A stretch of 64,000 nucleotides of DNA from Sphingomonas sp. Leaf21 (GCF_916858675.1 NZ_CAKASM010000009.1:52774-116773); one strand, 5' to 3'. Shown: positions 55,050 through 63,251, counted from the first letter of the stretch. Made by a program: numbers and translations. The notes: generated by a model not told the origin, from the letters alone.

Positions 55050-55830
55050 TTTCCCCGCCGGATCGGTCTGGCTGGTCGGCGCAGGTCCGGGAGATCCCGA
55101 TCTGCTGACCCGCAAGGCCGAACGCCTAATCGCCGCCGCCGACATCGTCTTCCACGATGCGCTGGTCGGGCCCGATATCCTGGCGTTGATCCCCGACGCG
55201 ACCGAGCGCGCAAGTGTCGGAAAGCGATCGGGCCGCCATTCGAAGGATCAGGCTACGATCGACGGCCTGATCGTCGCCGCCGCGCGCGCGGGGCGGCGCG
55301 TCGTCCGGCTGAAAGGCGGCGACCCGTCGATCTTCGGCCGCTCGACCGAGGAGATCGACGCCTGTCGCGCGGCCGGAGTCCCGGTCCGCATCTGTCCCGG
55401 CATTACGGCTGCCAGTGCGGCGGCCGCCTCGGGGACGATCTCGCTGACCCTGCGTGGGCTGGCGCGTCGCCTGACGCTGGTCACGGCGCACCTGCGCGAG
55501 GGGGAAGCGCTCTCGCTCGACTGGTCCGCACTGGCCGCGCCCGATGCGATGCTCGCCGTCTATATGGGCCGCGCGGCCGCGCCGGTCATCGCACGCCAGC
55601 TGGTCGCCGCCGGGATGCCGCCCGAAACGCCGGTCATGATCGCGGTCAACGTCTCGCTGCCGAACGAACGTCTGCTCACCGGTCGCCTCGACGCGCTGAG
55701 CTTCCTCACCCGGACCATCGGTGACAAGGATCCGGCCCTGCTGCTGATCGGCGACGCTATCGGAGCGCGTCGGGCCGATGGGGCCTTGGCGCCGGAGGTT
55801 TCAGAGGTTTCCGCCTTTAACGCGGATTGA
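55036..55830 (+). CDS. cobA: Uroporphyrinogen-III C-methyltransferase
   Basis: 264 residues from ATG 55036, with CAGGAG 7 bp upstream inside the nasA 3' end (14-bp overlap). SUMT signatures: VWLVGAGPGDPDLLTRKA, VGKRSGRHSKDQATI, VVRLKGGDPSIFGRSTEE and PGITAASAAAA. It adds two methyl groups to uroporphyrinogen III to give precorrin-2, the sirohaem precursor that NirB needs. No dehydrogenase/ferrochelatase half is fused, unlike CysG, so the later steps must be encoded elsewhere. Confidence 0.93.
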   Translation: MRMDDFPAGSVWLVGAGPGDPDLLTRKAERLIAAADIVFHDALVGPDILALIPDATERASVGKRSGRHSKDQATIDGLIVAAARAGRRVVRLKGGDPSIFGRSTEEIDACRAAGVPVRICPGITAASAAAASGTISLTLRGLARRLTLVTAHLREGEALSLDWSALAAPDAMLAVYMGRAAAPVIARQLVAAGMPPETPVMIAVNVSLPNERLLTGRLDALSFLTRTIGDKDPALLLIGDAIGARRADGALAPEVSEVSAFNAD

Positions 55831-55899
55831 TCGCGCGGAGCGTCCGCGTCCGCCACCGCGCCAGCGGACGGGCGCGATGGCGGCGCTGGTCCGATCAGG

Positions 55900-56091
55900 T
55901 CAGGCGGGCTTGGCGCCAGGCGTGCCGCATTTGGCGAACTTGCCCTTTGCGTCCTTGCAGCGGGCCGCCTTCACGGGTGTCTTGTCGGGGCATTTGATGA
56001 ACTTGCCCTTCGCATCGCGGCACGGCGCCGCCAACGAGGGAGTCGCCACCATCGTCAGGGCGGCGGCGGCGAACAACAGGGTCCGAACCAT
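55900..56091 (-). CDS. Small secreted protein with two CRDAKGKF-like repeats
   Basis: 63 residues from ATG 56091. The signal peptide MVRTLLFAAAALTMVATPSLA leaves a mature chain of about 40 residues with the tandem units CRDAKGKFIKCP and CKDAKGKFAKCG, and ends Lys-Pro-Ala. Two paired cysteines per unit suggest disulfides or metal binding in the periplasm. Function is unknown. It is divergent from the next small gene. Confidence 0.65.
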   Translation of the reverse strand: MVRTLLFAAAALTMVATPSLAAPCRDAKGKFIKCPDKTPVKAARCKDAKGKFAKCGTPGAKPA

Positions 56092-56212
56092 GGCATCCTC
56101 CAAACCGATTGAGTCGGTTAAGGGAGGTTATCGATTTTACCACGTGGATCAACGCCGCCTTGCGAATCGTTCCCTCTTTGTTCTATTCGTTGCAAAGCAA
56201 AGGGACATGGTC

Positions 56213-56416
56213 ATGCAACACGACACGCAGCTTCGCGCGGCGGCCGAGGCGATTTACAACGAGGTCTATCCATCGGAGGATTGGTCGCCGCTGCCGTTCG
56301 CGGAGGCCGAGCGCTATGGGACGATCCATTATCGCCAGGCGGTCGGGGCGGCGCAAAGGGCCAAGGCCGTCCTGTCGCGCAACGAGGTTCAGTTGCCGCT
56401 GATCACCTTGGCGTAG
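56213..56416 (+). CDS. Small hypothetical protein
   Basis: 67 residues from ATG 56213 (AGGGA at 56202 gives better spacing than for ATG 56207). It is mostly helical: LRAAAEAIYNEVYP, then WSPLPFAEAERYGTIHYRQAVGAAQRAKAVLS. No signal peptide or known domain recognised. The region just upstream is A+T-richer and probably holds promoters for both this gene and the divergent secreted protein. Confidence 0.55.
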   Translation: MQHDTQLRAAAEAIYNEVYPSEDWSPLPFAEAERYGTIHYRQAVGAAQRAKAVLSRNEVQLPLITLA

Positions 56417-56523
56417 CACGCGAACCCGATGGGCAGGCGGTGGGTCTGGCCAGGACAATCGCGAACGTCACGGAACATCATCGCGGGCGGAACGATCCTC
56501 CTGCGACGGAGAGCCGAGACGAT

Positions 56524-56943
56524 ATGACCGCCCCCCTGAACGCCGCCGCCCATGTCATCCAGTTGGCGCTGACACCGATATTCCTGCTGACCGCGGTCGG
56601 TTCGCTGCTGAACGTCTTCGCGACGCGGCTCGGTCGGATCAGCGACCGGATCCAGGCGCTGAAGCGCGACGGGCGATCGGACAGTTTCGAGATGCGCCGC
56701 CTGCGCTTGCGGTCGAAAATCCTCGACATCGCCGTGACCCTCACCGCGGCGGCGGGGGCAATGACCTGTTGCGCGGCGATAACGCTGTTCCTGGGCACGT
56801 TGCGCGATTCCGGCCACGCGACGATCCTTTTCGTCTTCTTCGGCGGCGGACTCGTCTTCGCGGTCGCGGGGCTGGCCTGCTTCGTCAGTGAGATCACGAT
56901 CGCCGGACGCGCGCTCCGCGACGAAAGCGACGATACCGCCTGA
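56524..56943 (+). CDS. DUF2721-family membrane protein
   Basis: 139 residues from ATG 56524. Helix 1 is AAHVIQLALTPIFLLTAVGSLLNVFATRLGRISDRI, the family signature, followed by a basic cytoplasmic stretch and two more hydrophobic helices (ILDIAVTLTAAAGAMTCCAA; ATILFVFFGGGLVFAVAGLAC). The function of the family is not known. It is convergent with the immunity gene. Confidence 0.82.
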   Translation: MTAPLNAAAHVIQLALTPIFLLTAVGSLLNVFATRLGRISDRIQALKRDGRSDSFEMRRLRLRSKILDIAVTLTAAAGAMTCCAAITLFLGTLRDSGHATILFVFFGGGLVFAVAGLACFVSEITIAGRALRDESDDTA

Positions 56944-57045
56944 CCACGCCCCGTCGCGATAAGGCACGGGACAGCACTGGCGATCGGAATCGCCGACCCT
57001 CTCCGCGTCGACGGCCAGGCAGTCCTTCGTCGCCCGAAACCGCGA

Positions 57046-57357
57046 TCAGTCTCGCGCATCCCGGATGGCGTCCAACTCGGCCAGCCTCACCGGATCGTCG
57101 GCCGCCAGCGCCTCTTCGAGATAATAGCCATAGGGTATGTCGCGCACCGCTTGCTGGTTCTCGACAGAAAATTGATCGGCGATGGCCCCGAACGCATCTA
57201 TCAGTTGACGCAGGAAATCGCGGTCCAGCTCTTCGAGTTTCGCCCCAAGCCACTCAAGGAACTGTGCCCCCGTATCGGCATCGATTTCGTCCCCTTCGTC
57301 CATATCGAGCAAAAGGATAACATTGGCGATAATATGCGCGATCTGCTCGGCTATCAT
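57046..57357 (-). CDS. Putative immunity protein for toxin 1
   Basis: 103 residues from ATG 57357, overlapping the toxin stop (ATGATAG). It is strongly acidic (runs LLLDMDEGDEIDAD and LAADDPVRLAELDAI) and helical, without signal peptide, as is common for cytoplasmic immunity proteins that bind basic nuclease tips. I do not recognise the family. The assignment rests on position, coupling and charge. Confidence 0.55.
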   Translation of the reverse strand: MIAEQIAHIIANVILLLDMDEGDEIDADTGAQFLEWLGAKLEELDRDFLRQLIDAFGAIADQFSVENQQAVRDIPYGYYLEEALAADDPVRLAELDAIRDARD

Positions 57358-58463
57358 GGCTTTACCACCTTTACATGAATGTTGCGGACGTTCAGCTTTT
57401 TCAACAGCCTGAGAGCTTTGGCTTTCTTGACGGGCGACGGGACCTCCCACAGTCCGATCAGGTTATGCTGCGCCAGAACCTCGGACTGTCGTATGACCTG
57501 CGCTCGCGACCTCGCCTGATCGCGAACGTTCCACTTTCGATCGATCATGTAATCGCCCTGGACGCCATCGAACTTCACCGGCCGCTTCGAGCCGTCCGCC
57601 ATCGTTCGCATCAGCGTCGGCGCGTGGCCCGGACGCGATCCGACCGCAGCGTCGTTATAGGCTTTCCAGGGATCCTTGGGCGGGAGCGTTTCCCTTTTCC
57701 AGCCGACTTGCGGAGGATCGAAGGTCGGGCGTGGTTTCGCCATGCGCAGTCGACGTAGTTTCGCGACCTTGGAGATCGCGGCCGCGGGCGCCGCCGTCAG
57801 CGCGGCATTTGCAGCGATCGTTCCCGTCGCACGACCGAGATCCCGCGCGGAGGCATTGGCGACGGCCGATGCCGCACGCGCGATCTGGATTCGCGCAGGC
57901 GTGTCTTCCGCCGCGATCACCGTATCGATCGTGTTCGCAATTCCGCGTCCGGCTTCGCGAATGGTGACGACGGGATTTGTCGTGAGCACGGAGTAGACAC
58001 CCGCCACCGTCCCTCGGCCGACGTCGTAAATCCCTTCTCCCGCGCCCAATGCGAATTCGGCGACAGGCTCGAGCGGATTGTCGCGTCGCGTCCCTCCGAC
58101 GCCCTCGGCTTTCGTACGCGACGCGTCCAGTGTGCGAGACTTTCGGCCGCCGATCGTCGACGGCACCACGCGCGCCGATCCCGGCCTCGGCGCCGTAGCG
58201 ATCGGCGATCGTCCCGGCTTGCCCAGGGACTGCACGCGTCCGCCCCGGCTCGAGACAGGCCGGTTAGCCGCCTGCCCTCCATCGCCACCGCCAGCACCAT
58301 GACGACTCCCCGCCCCCGCAAAGGTGAACCGGCCGTCTGCCGCATCATGCCACGGGTTGAATTTGAGTTCGCGACCATCCGAACCCAGAGCCGACGGCAG
58401 CCTACCCGTCCGCAACCACCATGAAAATGGACTGGATTGCCTATCGCCAGATGTTCCCGCCAT
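57354..58463 (-). CDS. Polymorphic toxin 1 with Tox-REase-5-like nuclease tip
   Basis: 369 residues from ATG 58463 (GGGGGA ribosome site; the TTG at 58478 is less likely). Residues 1-52 form a module shared with toxin 2: WLRTGRLPS (16-24), ELKFNPWHD (32-40), GRFTFAGAG (44-52). A Gly/Ser/Arg-rich linker follows, then an Ala-rich helical region (about 130-240). The C-terminal 75 residues have KFDGVQGDYMIDRKW with Asp299, Asp308 and Lys310 in a D...D-x-K arrangement, and an end strand NIHVKVVK, resembling Tox-REase-5 endonuclease domains. No Sec or Tat signal. I infer DNA cleavage in a competitor, with the next gene giving immunity. Confidence 0.65.
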   Translation of the reverse strand: MAGTSGDRQSSPFSWWLRTGRLPSALGSDGRELKFNPWHDAADGRFTFAGAGSRHGAGGGDGGQAANRPVSSRGGRVQSLGKPGRSPIATAPRPGSARVVPSTIGGRKSRTLDASRTKAEGVGGTRRDNPLEPVAEFALGAGEGIYDVGRGTVAGVYSVLTTNPVVTIREAGRGIANTIDTVIAAEDTPARIQIARAASAVANASARDLGRATGTIAANAALTAAPAAAISKVAKLRRLRMAKPRPTFDPPQVGWKRETLPPKDPWKAYNDAAVGSRPGHAPTLMRTMADGSKRPVKFDGVQGDYMIDRKWNVRDQARSRAQVIRQSEVLAQHNLIGLWEVPSPVKKAKALRLLKKLNVRNIHVKVVKP

Positions 58464-58487
58464 GCTGTCCCCCAACAACTACCGGAA

Positions 58488-58516
58488 CATATAAAGAACA
58501 ATCATGGAAAAGTCAA
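58488..58516 (-). promoter_or_regulatory. Sigma-70-like promoter of toxin 1
   Basis: Minus strand TTGACT (58516-58511), 17-bp spacer, TATATG (58493-58488). The start point would lie about 17 nt before the ATG. The surrounding 58490-58640 stretch is clearly A+T-rich compared with the rest of the window. Confidence 0.6.
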
Positions 58517-58659
58517 TATTGCCTAGCCTGCTTCGGACGAAGACCAGTAATCCTTTCAGATTCGTCCAATTTCTTACTCTGACGACTTACAAATATGGAG
58601 TTTCCACGAAAGTCACTGACTTATTTAATTCCTGAGGTTGGCGTGAGTCTCAACGCAAC

Positions 58660-59244
58660 CTAGCGGCAGAGGCACATTCCCTCATCGGCTGGCGACCAAG
58701 GCGGATAAAAGACTGGTTTATCGCTGAAATTCCGCAGCAACGAACGTCTGCGACGCTCGAACGCATTCTTCTCTCCTTCGATTTTGTCAGGGTAGAAGTA
58801 GGCGGCCTCGATTTTCCATCGCGCAGTACCTATTCGCGCTTCGGGCACCGATCACGCCCATCCCGCCTCCCACAAGCGGTAGCGGCCCCGGTCGACATTG
58901 GCATCCTGCGCAAGGTGATCGAGCGCCTCGGTCGGACCGTTGAAGCCCGTGGCGATGTAATGTCCGCCATCATCGCCTGCGCGGCACTCAACGCCGCCCG
59001 CCCGGCGCTGTAGCGTGCGAACCCGCCTCGCCACGTCGGCAACGGTCAACGTGCCGGAAATGCGCCGCCCCCAACTGAAGCTGCCACCAGTCCAAACGCC
59101 CCGAGCGGTCGATCGTGAAGACGCGGACTGCCTGCTGGAAGACGCAATCCGCGTCGAGCCGCTTGAGGGCCCATGCCGTACCGAATTTCGCGATTTCGAT
59201 CGCAAGGGCGGCTATGATCCGCGCTCTGACGGAAGTGGTGCCCC
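58660..59244 (-). pseudogene. Degraded third toxin/immunity cassette
   Basis: Minus-strand remnant homologous to the toxin 2 cassette. Upstream flank (59244-59207) matches 60868-60831. Next comes DNA matching the toxin 2 linker, readable in two frames (EIAKFG...LKRLDADC; SARGVWTGG). Then GTLTVADVARRVRTLQRRAGG and GDDGGHYIATGFNGPTEALDHLAQDAN, clearly the nuclease domain, broken at GWA-stop (58852). The piece 58858-58660 matches the immunity C-terminus (AAYFYPDKIEGEKNAFERRR versus VAYFYPDEIDPQENVIERRE). At least three deletions removed the toxin start, part of the Gly-rich linker, and the junction from toxin end to immunity middle. Confidence 0.75.
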
Positions 59245-59317
59245 GCAGGAGACAAAGCTGGCCACTCAAATCATTGGAGAATTTCGATCTCGCGCCAAAC
59301 GCCCAACAGGATGTGAC

Positions 59318-59737
59318 CTACAAGCCATAGCTCTGAAGTTCGTCGTCTGTGGGTAAGGGTGGGTATACGATCGGCTTCTCTCCGAAATGTCGCCGCAGCG
59401 CACGCTCGCGGCGCTCGATCACGTTTTCCTGCGGATCTATTTCGTCCGGGTAAAAGTAGGCCACTTCGAATTGGCCGTCGCGAAGCACATACTCCAGTTC
59501 CGACCATCGGTCCTGACCGTCCTGCGCCTCCCACAATTCGAGGAGTGCGTAGGCAAGGCGTTCGTTCACCGGCCACCGAAAAAGGAGCTGATTGCCGAGT
59601 TCCTTGTAGATCGACTCTCCGATCATGTTGTGATTGAGTTGCGCGTAGAGCAGCGTAGGTTCTGAAGGATACTCGCCATCCTCCATCAGCAATCCGCCGA
59701 TCTCCTCCAGCAGACGTTCCGATTCAGTTTCCGCCAC
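59318..59737 (-). CDS. Putative DUF600/YezG-like immunity protein for toxin 2
   Basis: 139 residues from ATG 59737, overlapping the toxin 2 end by 14 bp. It is acidic. The C-terminal half LLELWEAQ...RWSELEYVLRDGQFEVAYFYPDEID...RRERALRRHFGEKP has the layout of DUF600 immunity proteins such as Bacillus YezG, which neutralise nuclease toxins. The match is by eye and moderate. A broken copy of its C-terminus persists in the remnant cassette at 58660, which supports toxin-immunity co-inheritance. Confidence 0.62.
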   Translation of the reverse strand: MAETESERLLEEIGGLLMEDGEYPSEPTLLYAQLNHNMIGESIYKELGNQLLFRWPVNERLAYALLELWEAQDGQDRWSELEYVLRDGQFEVAYFYPDEIDPQENVIERRERALRRHFGEKPIVYPPLPTDDELQSYGL

Positions 59738-60719
59738 GGCGCTTCTCCGATCGTTCGTTGGGAAATCTCACGCTCTTTCTTTCCCCATCGACTGTCCACC
59801 ACACATTGATCGTCGACGGCCGCACGGAACCACCTCCGAACTGCGGAACAATCTTCACCGACACCGCCCGTCCGGCACGTTTGTCCCGCGCCCATTCGTT
59901 CTCGAGCAGACGGTAGCCGCCCCGGTTGAAATTGGCGTCCTGCGCAAAATGGTTGAACGCCTCGGTCGGACCATTGAAGCGCGACGCGATATAATGGCCA
60001 CCGTCGTCGCTCGTGCGGCGCTCTGCTCCACCAGCGTGTCGCTGTGACGTACGAGACCGCGATGGGGCGTCGGCAACCGTCAACGTGCCGGAAACTCGTC
60101 GCGTCCGCTCTCGCGCGTCTATCTGATACGTATAGCCGTTGCGAACGACCGTACGGAATTGCTCGCTTTGTGCGCTTGCAGGTCGTGGCGATGCCGTGTT
60201 CGTCGCGCCGGAACGATCCGAAAACCCGATGGCAGTCGCCGAACCGCGTGAAACCGGCCGACGTGTCGGCTCGGGGGGCCCCCACGTGCCGGATGCTCCC
60301 GCCCCACCAAAGCTACCACCGCCACCCCCCGTGAACCCACCACCGGCCCATGTGCCGCGAGCGGACGGCTGCGAAGGTGCCGGCCGCTTGCTCGGAGAAG
60401 CAGTCCGCATCGAGCTTTTTGAAGTCGTGTGATTTGCCGAATTCTGCGATTTCGGTTGCAATGGTCGAGCCGGCCAATCCCCTGATCCGGTCGCACCGCC
60501 ACCCCCGCCCTTCCCGCCGCCACCGCCGGAAAAACCACCGCCGCGCCACTGACCGTAATGCCGCCCAGCACCGGCGAAGGTGAACCGTCCGGTTTCAGTG
60601 TCATGCCACGGATTGAATTTAAGCTCTATCCCATCAGCACTTCTGACCGATGGCAGCCTACCGCTCCGCAGCCATACCGAGAAGGCGCGTCGCCGTTCGT
60701 CGTCTGAAATGTCGATCAT
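59724..60719 (-). CDS. Polymorphic toxin 2 with NucA-like non-specific nuclease tip
   Basis: 331 residues from ATG 60719. Residues 1-52 repeat the module of toxin 1 at identical positions (WLRSGRLPS 16-24, ELKFNPWHD 32-40, GRFTFAGAG 44-52). Residues 53-190 are a Gly-rich, then Ser/Thr/Pro-rich linker. The C-terminus from about 205 matches DNA/RNA non-specific endonucleases of the Endonuclease_NS_2 type: DDGGHYIASRFNGP with likely catalytic His242, then FAQDANFNRGGYRLLENEWA and RAVSVKIVPQFGGGSVRPSTINVWWTVDG. No Sec or Tat signal. Likely a delivered nuclease toxin; the following gene would protect the producer. Confidence 0.72.
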   Translation of the reverse strand: MIDISDDERRRAFSVWLRSGRLPSVRSADGIELKFNPWHDTETGRFTFAGAGRHYGQWRGGGFSGGGGGKGGGGGATGSGDWPARPLQPKSQNSANHTTSKSSMRTASPSKRPAPSQPSARGTWAGGGFTGGGGGSFGGAGASGTWGPPEPTRRPVSRGSATAIGFSDRSGATNTASPRPASAQSEQFRTVVRNGYTYQIDARERTRRVSGTLTVADAPSRSRTSQRHAGGAERRTSDDGGHYIASRFNGPTEAFNHFAQDANFNRGGYRLLENEWARDKRAGRAVSVKIVPQFGGGSVRPSTINVWWTVDGERKSVRFPNERSEKRRGGN

Positions 60720-60749
60720 GCTGCTGCCCCGCTATCCACGCGGCGAGAA

Positions 60750-60778
60750 CATCTGAGCAACATTCTCCAACATGTCAA
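60750..60778 (-). promoter_or_regulatory. Promoter-like boxes upstream of toxin 2
   Basis: Minus strand perfect TTGACA (60778-60773), 17-bp spacer and a poor -10 CAGATG (60755-60750), about 30 bp before the ATG. The weak -10 may mean an activator or low basal expression. The rest of the 299-bp gap to the integrase carries the 38-bp flank repeat and the integrase promoter region. Confidence 0.4.
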
Positions 60779-60830
60779 GCTATGGGTGCACGGGTCGGAG
60801 GCCCGGCGCCTGGGCCTGGCACCGCGCTTC

Positions 60831-60868
60831 GGCGGTTATGATAAACGATCTGACGGAAGTGGTGCCCC
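60831..60868. repeat. 38-bp flank repeat of the toxin cassettes (copy at 59207-59244)
   Basis: The two copies share 33 of 38 bases, with TCTGACGGAAGTGGTGCCCC identical (59225-59244 and 60849-60868). One lies about 110 bp upstream of toxin 2, the other directly upstream of the remnant cassette, in the same orientation. It is either a duplicated promoter-distal flank or a recombination site. Confidence 0.6.
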
Positions 60869-61018
60869 TGGCCGGTATCTAACTATTTGACCGCCACCGT
60901 TCGTTCCCGACCGCTTCCTCTCCTATGACGAGAACAGACAAAGTCCATTTGTTCCGTAATCGTTCGTGGACGTTCGCTATAAGCCGCGATATAGTGAGGG
61001 AACGGTTGAGGGAGAATT

Positions 61019-62251
61019 ATGGGCAAGCTGACAGCCCTATCGGTCAAGAACGCCAAGCCCGGACGCCATGCCGATGGCGATGGCCTGTACCTGCTTGCCA
61101 AGCCGACTGGCGCAAAGTCCTGGCTGCTGCGCGTGCAGGTCGATGGGCAGCGACGGGACATTGGCCTGGGTTCTGTCGACACGACCAGCCGCGTCGGAGC
61201 GGATCGCAGCACCCCTCCCCCGATCGCCATTCCCATCCTCCATAAAAAGGTCCTGACGCTCAGCGAGGCACGGGAGAAGGCCGGGCTGCTGCGCACTGCT
61301 GCCAAGTCCGGGCTGGACCCTATCGCTGAACGTGACCGTGAGCGCCGTAAGGTCCCGACATTCGAGGAAGCAGCGAAGGCGACACACGAAGCGCTGAAGA
61401 GTGGCTGGTCGGAGAAGACCGCTACTGTCTTCCTCAGCTCGCTCAAGAATCACGCCTATCCGTCCCTAGGCAAGATGCGTGTCGACCGGATCGATGCCGA
61501 GCATATCCGGGACGCTGTCGCGCCGATCTGGACCAGCAAGACCGACATGGCGCGGAAGGTGAGGTTCCGCATCAGTAAGGTGCTGGACTTCGCCAAGTCG
61601 AAGGGGTGGCGGAAGAGTGAGGCGCCGCGCAAGTCGGTGACGGTCGGCTTGGCCAAGCAGGCACAGGGCGGGAATTACGCCGCCATGCCCTATGATCAAG
61701 TCCCAGCCGTCGTGGCGCAGCTGAATGCCGGGGCACCGACCAAAGGGCGTCAGGCGCTATTGCTGACGATCCTGACGGCAGCCCGCTCGGGTGAGGTTCG
61801 GTCGGCACGGCGCAAGCATTTTGATTTGGACAAGGCGGAGTGGCACCGGCCGCCCGAGGTGATGAAGGCCAGGACCGCGCATACCGTCACGCTGAGCAAG
61901 CCAGCGGTCGCGCTGCTGAAGCAGATATTCGAGGAAGGCGGTCACGAGCCTGACGACCTCGTCTTCCCCAACCGTAAAAATGAGCAGCTTTCCGATATGA
62001 CGTTGAGCAAGGCCCTGCGGGACGCGGGACACGCCTATACCGTGCATGGCTTTCGCAGTTCATTCCGGGACTGGGCAGCCGAGAAGATGCCCGAGGTGCC
62101 CGACGCGGTGGCCGAAGCCGCCCTGGCGCACGTCGTGCCCGACAAGGTGATCCGTGCGTACAAGCGGGCCAAGTTCCTCGACATGCGGCGTGGGTTGCTG
62201 GAGGCGTGGGGGCAGTTCGTGGGTGACACCAGCGCTGGAACCGTCGCATGA
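61019..62251 (+). CDS. Tyrosine integrase of an integrative element (P4-type)
   Basis: 410 residues from ATG 61019 (GAGGGAGAA upstream). The N-terminal arm-binding DUF4102-type domain (LTALSVKNAKPGRHADGDGLYLLAKPTG) is followed by a SAM-like core-binding domain (about 110-210) and the catalytic domain with Arg256 (TAARSGEV), His343-x-x-Arg346 (HGFRSSFRDW), His371 (ALAHVV) and nucleophile Tyr381 (VIRAYKRAKF). All catalytic residues are present, so it is probably active. No tRNA gene or obvious att site is adjacent. Its stop overlaps the next gene (ATGA). Confidence 0.93.
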   Translation: MGKLTALSVKNAKPGRHADGDGLYLLAKPTGAKSWLLRVQVDGQRRDIGLGSVDTTSRVGADRSTPPPIAIPILHKKVLTLSEAREKAGLLRTAAKSGLDPIAERDRERRKVPTFEEAAKATHEALKSGWSEKTATVFLSSLKNHAYPSLGKMRVDRIDAEHIRDAVAPIWTSKTDMARKVRFRISKVLDFAKSKGWRKSEAPRKSVTVGLAKQAQGGNYAAMPYDQVPAVVAQLNAGAPTKGRQALLLTILTAARSGEVRSARRKHFDLDKAEWHRPPEVMKARTAHTVTLSKPAVALLKQIFEEGGHEPDDLVFPNRKNEQLSDMTLSKALRDAGHAYTVHGFRSSFRDWAAEKMPEVPDAVAEAALAHVVPDKVIRAYKRAKFLDMRRGLLEAWGQFVGDTSAGTVA

Positions 62252-62940
62252 GTCATCCTCCATTGGACCACGGAGCGATGCAGCAAGCCCTGGATTTGTT
62301 CGTCAGCAGGACGAGCCATTTGCGGACAAACCCAGACGACGAGGAAGATTGGGCGCCAGTAATCGCCAGGGAAGCCCTGCAGCTTGCGGCGAAGCTATGT
62401 GGTGAACGGGTTTTGCGGCATGCCTATGGGCCCACGCCTGACCCGTCTGATCGGCAAGCCGCACTATCGACAGCGTCAGATCGGCTTACCACCTTGTTCC
62501 ATTTCTTTGCGTCCATAGAAGAAATAGGTTCGGGCTCGTCTATTACCGATGTGTCAATAGAAGCCACGAATGTAGCAGGCGGCGACTATCCAGTATTGTT
62601 TGCTCCTATAGATCCCCGCCAAGGCAAGAGGCGAGATAGTTACACGCGCGCCGTGTGGCAGCTCAGGGCTTTAGAGTGGGAGGCATATTTGGAAGGAGCA
62701 GGGATCAAACTTGAAACTCGACGGGAAATGGTAACCTCTGCCTTTGGAGTAACTTGGTCAGCTATGCAAAAGTGGCGAAGCCGTGACCTTCCCCCGATCT
62801 TCGGTGCCGACCTCTTAGATATGAAAATTGCTGCAGCAAAACTGGAGGGTAAAAGCGATCTCTGGTTTACCGATCGCGGCTCAGACAATCGGCAGTTGCT
62901 GCACGATGGAGCGACCTACAAGCGCGTCCTCGGTTTTTAA
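62248..62940 (+). CDS. Hypothetical protein coupled to the integrase
   Basis: 230 residues from ATG 62248 (ATGA overlap). It has no signal peptide and no domain I recognise. The N-terminal half is helical and acidic; the C-terminal half contains WQLRALEWEAYLEGAGIKLE and FGVTWSAMQKWRSRDLPPIFG, which could be a helix-turn-helix-like segment (AMQKWRSR). G+C is lower than in the chromosomal part of the window, consistent with acquired DNA. Translational coupling suggests a role in element maintenance or mobility. Confidence 0.7.
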   Translation: MSHPPLDHGAMQQALDLFVSRTSHLRTNPDDEEDWAPVIAREALQLAAKLCGERVLRHAYGPTPDPSDRQAALSTASDRLTTLFHFFASIEEIGSGSSITDVSIEATNVAGGDYPVLFAPIDPRQGKRRDSYTRAVWQLRALEWEAYLEGAGIKLETRREMVTSAFGVTWSAMQKWRSRDLPPIFGADLLDMKIAAAKLEGKSDLWFTDRGSDNRQLLHDGATYKRVLGF

Positions 62941-63059
62941 GGCGTTCTGCCAAGCGTGGACAAGAAAGCCGTTTAATGTCCTTGGCAATTCACCCCTAAG
63001 GCCCGCTACTAATCCTGTTGCCCGCTGGTGTTCGCCAGCATCCATACGGAGGCAACGAC

Positions 63060-63245
63060 ATGGACGAACCTCTCTTTTCGGTTACTCAAGCCCGCCAAGA
63101 CCTCGGCGGAATTGGTCGCACCAAGCTGTATCAGCTGGTTGCACGAGGAGATCTCGAACTCCTAAAACTCGACGGCAAATCCGTCATCACCGGACGCAGC
63201 GTACGACGCTTCAAGGAAAAGCTGCTGACGCAGCTTGCCGCCTGA
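63060..63245 (+). CDS. AlpA/excisionase-like helix-turn-helix protein
   Basis: 61 residues from ATG 63060 with CGGAGG 7 bp upstream. MDEPLFSVTQARQDLGGIGRTKLYQLVARGDLELLKLDGKSVITGRSVRRF is a winged HTH of the MerR/AlpA excisionase type (…RTKLYxLVxxGxLxxxKxGxxxxI…). In integrative elements such proteins control or aid excision with the integrase. The gap 62941-63059 before it holds no gene. Confidence 0.8.
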   Translation: MDEPLFSVTQARQDLGGIGRTKLYQLVARGDLELLKLDGKSVITGRSVRRFKEKLLTQLAA

Positions 63246-63251
63246 TCACCG

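Noticed and set aside
58504..58635. 43-codon plus-strand open frame in the A+T-rich stretch upstream of toxin 1
   Set aside because: No ribosome site, no family, and it overlaps the predicted toxin 1 promoter; chance frame more likely.
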